Of a stretch of 53,764 nt of DNA, positions 51,154-53,764 are shown piece by piece. The stretch comes from Rhizobium sp. Root483D2 (GTDB lineage Bacteria; Pseudomonadota; Alphaproteobacteria; Rhizobiales; Rhizobiaceae). The DNA is taken from positions 1-53,764 of the forward strand of contig NZ_LMFB01000012.1 of the NCBI RefSeq assembly GCF_001426685.1. Direction: 5' to 3'. The notes below the pieces were generated by a model. It was given only the letters and a program-made list of their open reading frames with translations, was not told the origin of the DNA and did no database searches. A program made the position numbers and the translations under genes. The first letter of the stretch is position 1. Each line of letters begins with the position of its first letter.

Positions 51154-53385
51154 ATGGCAGGAAATCGGACATCAGGGCACAGGATAGAGCCTTCCTTCGA
51201 GGGCGGACGCGGTCGTGATGACGGCGAGCTGCGCATGAATGCCGGTGAGCGCGTCAGCGGCGGCGGCGGAAAATCCGGCGGCTCGAAACCTTCTCCTAAA
51301 AAGTCCGGCGCGCGAAATCCCCGCAAGCGTGGCGGCTCGTCCGGAGGGCGGGGCTTTACCGGTCTGATCCGGTCGCTGGTCTATTGGTGCGTTGTGCTGG
51401 GCATCTGGGGCGCCATCGGCGTCGGCGGTCTCGTGCTCTATTACGGATCGCGCATGCCGAGCGCCACGACCTGGGTCATTCCGGACCGGCCGCCGAACGT
51501 CAAGATCCTGGCCGTCAACGGTGATATCATCGCCAATCGCGGCACGACCGGCGGCGAGGCGCTGTCGCTCGAAAACATGTCGCCCTATATTCCGCAAGCC
51601 GTCATCGCCATCGAGGATCGCCGCTTCTATTCGCATTTCGGGGTCGATCCGCTCGGGCTGGCACGGGCAATGCTGACCAATGTCACCACCGGGCGCATGG
51701 TGCAGGGCGGCTCGACGATCACCCAGCAGCTCGCCAAGAACCTGTTTCTCTCGCCGGAGCGCACGCTGGAGCGCAAGGTGCAGGAAGTGCTGCTCTCCGT
51801 CTGGCTGGAACAGAAATACACCAAGGACCAGATTCTGGCGATGTATCTGAACCGGGTGTTCTTCGGTTCCAACGCCTATGGCGTCGAGGCGGCCTCGCGG
51901 CGCTATTTCAACAAATCCGCAAGGGATGTGAACCTCGGCGAGGCGGCGCTGCTTGCCGGCCTCTTGAAAGCGCCGTCGCGCCTGTCGCCGGCGCGCGATC
52001 CGAAGGCGGCCGAAGAGCGCGCCCAGGTTGTGCTCGGCGCCATGCGCGAAGAGGGGTTCATTACCGATAGCGAGATCAAGACCGCGATGTCGCAGACGCC
52101 GACCAAGGCCAAGAGCTTTTGGTCCGGTGCGCAATATTACGTCGCCGACATGGTCATGGACCAGCTGCCGGGCATGGTCGGCGAGATCAGCCAGGACCTG
52201 ATCGTCGATACGACGCTCGATCTCAATCTGGAAAAGAAGGCCGAGGAAACGCTGGCCGAAAGCCTCGACGCATCCGGCCAGAAGCTGGATGTCTCTCAAG
52301 CCGCGCTGGTCTCGATCGACGGCACCGGTGCCATCCGCGCGCTTGTCGGCGGCCGCGATTACGCCGATAGCCAGTTCGACCGCGCCGTCAAGGCAAGGCG
52401 CCAGCCGGGCTCGGCGTTCAAGCCGTTCGTCTACGCTGCCGCGATGGAAATCGGCCGCACGCCGATGTCGATCCGCAACGATGCGCCCGTCCGGATCGGC
52501 AACTGGACACCGGAAAACTACGACCAGAAATATCGCGGCGAGGTGACGCTCGCCAATGCGCTTGCCAATTCGCTGAATACCATCGCAGCCCAGCTGGTAA
52601 TGGAAGTGGGACCGCAAAATGTCATCAAACTGGCGCGCCGGCTCGGCATCGAATCCGAAATGCAGTCCAATGCCTCGATTGCGCTGGGAACATCGGAAGT
52701 CAGTCTGGTCGAGCTGACATCGGCCTATGCTCCGTTCATGAACGGCGGCTTCAAGGCGACGCCGCATGTGATCCGGCGGATTTCGACGGCAGATGGCACG
52801 GTTCTCTACGAAAACACCTATGACAACCCGCCCCGCGTGCTTGATCCCGCCATCGTCAGCGAGATGAACCAGATGATGGTGGGCGTGATCGAACGCGGGA
52901 CCGGCAAGGCCGCCCGGCTGAAAGGCTGGCAGGCCGCCGGCAAATCGGGAACGACGCAGTCTTTCCGCGATGCTCTGTTCGTCGGCTTCACCAGCAACCT
53001 GACCACCGGCGTCTGGTTCGGCAATGATGACGGCAAGTCGATGAAGAAGGTCACCGGCGGCGGTCTGCCGGCCAAGGCCTGGCATGATTTCATGACGGCG
53101 GCCCATGAAGGCCTGTCGCCCGCGCCGGTCTTCGGCACGACGGGTGTCCAGCCGACATTCGATACCGATCAGACAGCGCCCGAGAGTATCGGCGATGCCC
53201 TATCGCAAGGTCCCATAGACGCGTTTCCGCAGGCCCCGGTCTCCAGCGGCCGGATGGCGGCAGACCAAAACTCGCAGCAGCCGGCGGACGCCGCCAATTC
53301 CGGCCTTGTGCCACCTGCCGATGTCGGCGAGACGACAGGTGCGACCCGCCGCACCACTCTGTTCGACATCCTGACCGGCGGTTGA
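51154..53385 (+). CDS. mrcA: Penicillin-binding protein 1A, class A bifunctional peptidoglycan synthase (743 aa)
   Basis: Builds and cross-links peptidoglycan in the periplasm. Cytoplasmic Gly/Ser/Lys-rich N-terminus (to about residue 68), one membrane helix (about 72-96), glycosyltransferase domain with the catalytic Glu in EDRRFYSHFGVDP and with QGGSTITQQLAKNL and RKVQEVLLSVWLE, then the transpeptidase: active-site Ser in GSAFKPFVYAA, SLNTIA, and KSGTTQSF. The C-terminal tail (last 80 or so residues) is Pro/Ala/Asp-rich. Start is uncertain: 51154 is chosen by recall of rhizobial N-termini (HRIEPSF); 51094 and 51235 are possible. Confidence 0.92.
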   Translation: MAGNRTSGHRIEPSFEGGRGRDDGELRMNAGERVSGGGGKSGGSKPSPKKSGARNPRKRGGSSGGRGFTGLIRSLVYWCVVLGIWGAIGVGGLVLYYGSRMPSATTWVIPDRPPNVKILAVNGDIIANRGTTGGEALSLENMSPYIPQAVIAIEDRRFYSHFGVDPLGLARAMLTNVTTGRMVQGGSTITQQLAKNLFLSPERTLERKVQEVLLSVWLEQKYTKDQILAMYLNRVFFGSNAYGVEAASRRYFNKSARDVNLGEAALLAGLLKAPSRLSPARDPKAAEERAQVVLGAMREEGFITDSEIKTAMSQTPTKAKSFWSGAQYYVADMVMDQLPGMVGEISQDLIVDTTLDLNLEKKAEETLAESLDASGQKLDVSQAALVSIDGTGAIRALVGGRDYADSQFDRAVKARRQPGSAFKPFVYAAAMEIGRTPMSIRNDAPVRIGNWTPENYDQKYRGEVTLANALANSLNTIAAQLVMEVGPQNVIKLARRLGIESEMQSNASIALGTSEVSLVELTSAYAPFMNGGFKATPHVIRRISTADGTVLYENTYDNPPRVLDPAIVSEMNQMMVGVIERGTGKAARLKGWQAAGKSGTTQSFRDALFVGFTSNLTTGVWFGNDDGKSMKKVTGGGLPAKAWHDFMTAAHEGLSPAPVFGTTGVQPTFDTDQTAPESIGDALSQGPIDAFPQAPVSSGRMAADQNSQQPADAANSGLVPPADVGETTGATRRTTLFDILTGG

Positions 53386-53460
53386 CCTGCCGCCGCCGTT
53401 TGGTGCTCCTGACGATGGGGTTCGTTTTCCATTCTATGTCCGAGTCGGCTTGAACAGCCG

Positions 53461-53764
53461 CTATCCCCAGGCGATAACAACATTTTCCGGCTCGATCGGG
53501 TGATCGATCCAGACGCGAATCCGCGTTTTCGTGGATGGTACTTTTGCACTGGCGAATTCTGGCTCGACAGCATCAAACAAAATAAGTTCATTATTGGGGG
53601 TGTTCAAAATTCCGTTGAAATCGGGGTCTCTCATTTCTGTAATTTCTAAAATTGGCCCGAATGTCACTGAGGTGTCTCCGTCGTTCCAATAGAGCGCAGG
53701 GACTTTGATGCAGTCAGGCGAGGAAAATATTCCCGGCCTGTCCATATGAAGAGGAATCGTAACG
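53461..53764 (-). CDS. Partial hypothetical protein cut by the window edge
   Basis: The frame stays open to the last base, so the gene probably begins beyond 53764; the first internal Met is at 53745. The visible 100 or so residues (VPALYWNDGDTSVTFGPILE, NNELILFDAVEPEFA, RIRVWIDHPIEPENVV) look like a beta-rich soluble protein. Its base composition is more AT-rich than its neighbours. No family recognised; convergent with the PBP1A gene. Confidence 0.6.
   Translation of the reverse strand, partial: VTIPLHMDRPGIFSSPDCIKVPALYWNDGDTSVTFGPILEITEMRDPDFNGILNTPNNELILFDAVEPEFASAKVPSTKTRIRVWIDHPIEPENVVIAWG

Overview
The window looks like a chromosomal segment of an alphaproteobacterium of the Rhizobiaceae (Agrobacterium/Rhizobium/Neorhizobium group). 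Reasons: high-GC coding with tightly packed ATGA-overlapping operons, a Kdp operon with rhizobial small ORFs, a polA / three-hairpin sRNA / marR arrangement resembling the rhizobial alpha-r14 locus, promoters of the CTTGAC-N17-CTATAT and GGAAC-N16/17-GTT (EcfG) types, and family-level protein similarity. No insertion sequence, phage gene, tRNA, rRNA or CRISPR array was seen.

Left part (344-5080, all minus strand): a compact cluster running XRE-type repressor, SARP-like activator with TPRs, 71-aa small protein, YcaO, TfuA, and an 82-aa unknown protein. Four of the five products in XRE-SARP and peptide-YcaO-TfuA are linked by 4-nt stop/start overlaps. YcaO plus TfuA is the pair known for peptide backbone thioamidation, so this is best read as a small RiPP (ribosomally made, modified peptide) locus with its own two regulators. 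The 71-aa protein has a stretch that fits a double-glycine-type leader and is the best precursor candidate. This is the most likely undescribed system in the window.

5339-10965 (minus): a FecR/TPR/outer-membrane beta-barrel fusion protein translationally coupled to a CHASE2 adenylate cyclase, suggesting an envelope-sensing cAMP module. 11244-19760 (plus): kdp high-affinity potassium ATPase operon with the KdpDE two-component system, a T-rich KdpE-box-like site, and two small membrane ORFs that annotation pipelines often miss. 19772-22351: aminotransferase with its YheO-type regulator and a 22-bp palindromic operator, then a CysZ/EI24-like membrane protein.

22544-36043: a large amino-sugar (GlcNAc/MurNAc) catabolic region: amidase, ROK kinase and CutC on plus; nagA, SIS-type deaminase, GntR regulator and BadF-type kinase on minus; then murQ, ABC sugar importer and a Gfo/Idh/MocA dehydrogenase on plus. 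The divergent nag/mur intergenic region carries two mirrored copies of a 17-nt operator-like motif. A large palindromic repeat sits between the binding-protein gene and the permease genes.

36290-41408: RND efflux pair plus TetR regulator. 41463-45336: polA, a probable alpha-r14-like sRNA with C-rich loops, and marR. 45537-53385: M20 peptidase, flippase-like membrane protein, periplasmic unknown, cold-shock gene with a long leader, a group of short stress-type genes (entericidin-like, DUF2934, YqjD-like) two of which have EcfG-type promoters, and penicillin-binding protein 1A. The right edge cuts an unrecognised gene on the minus strand.
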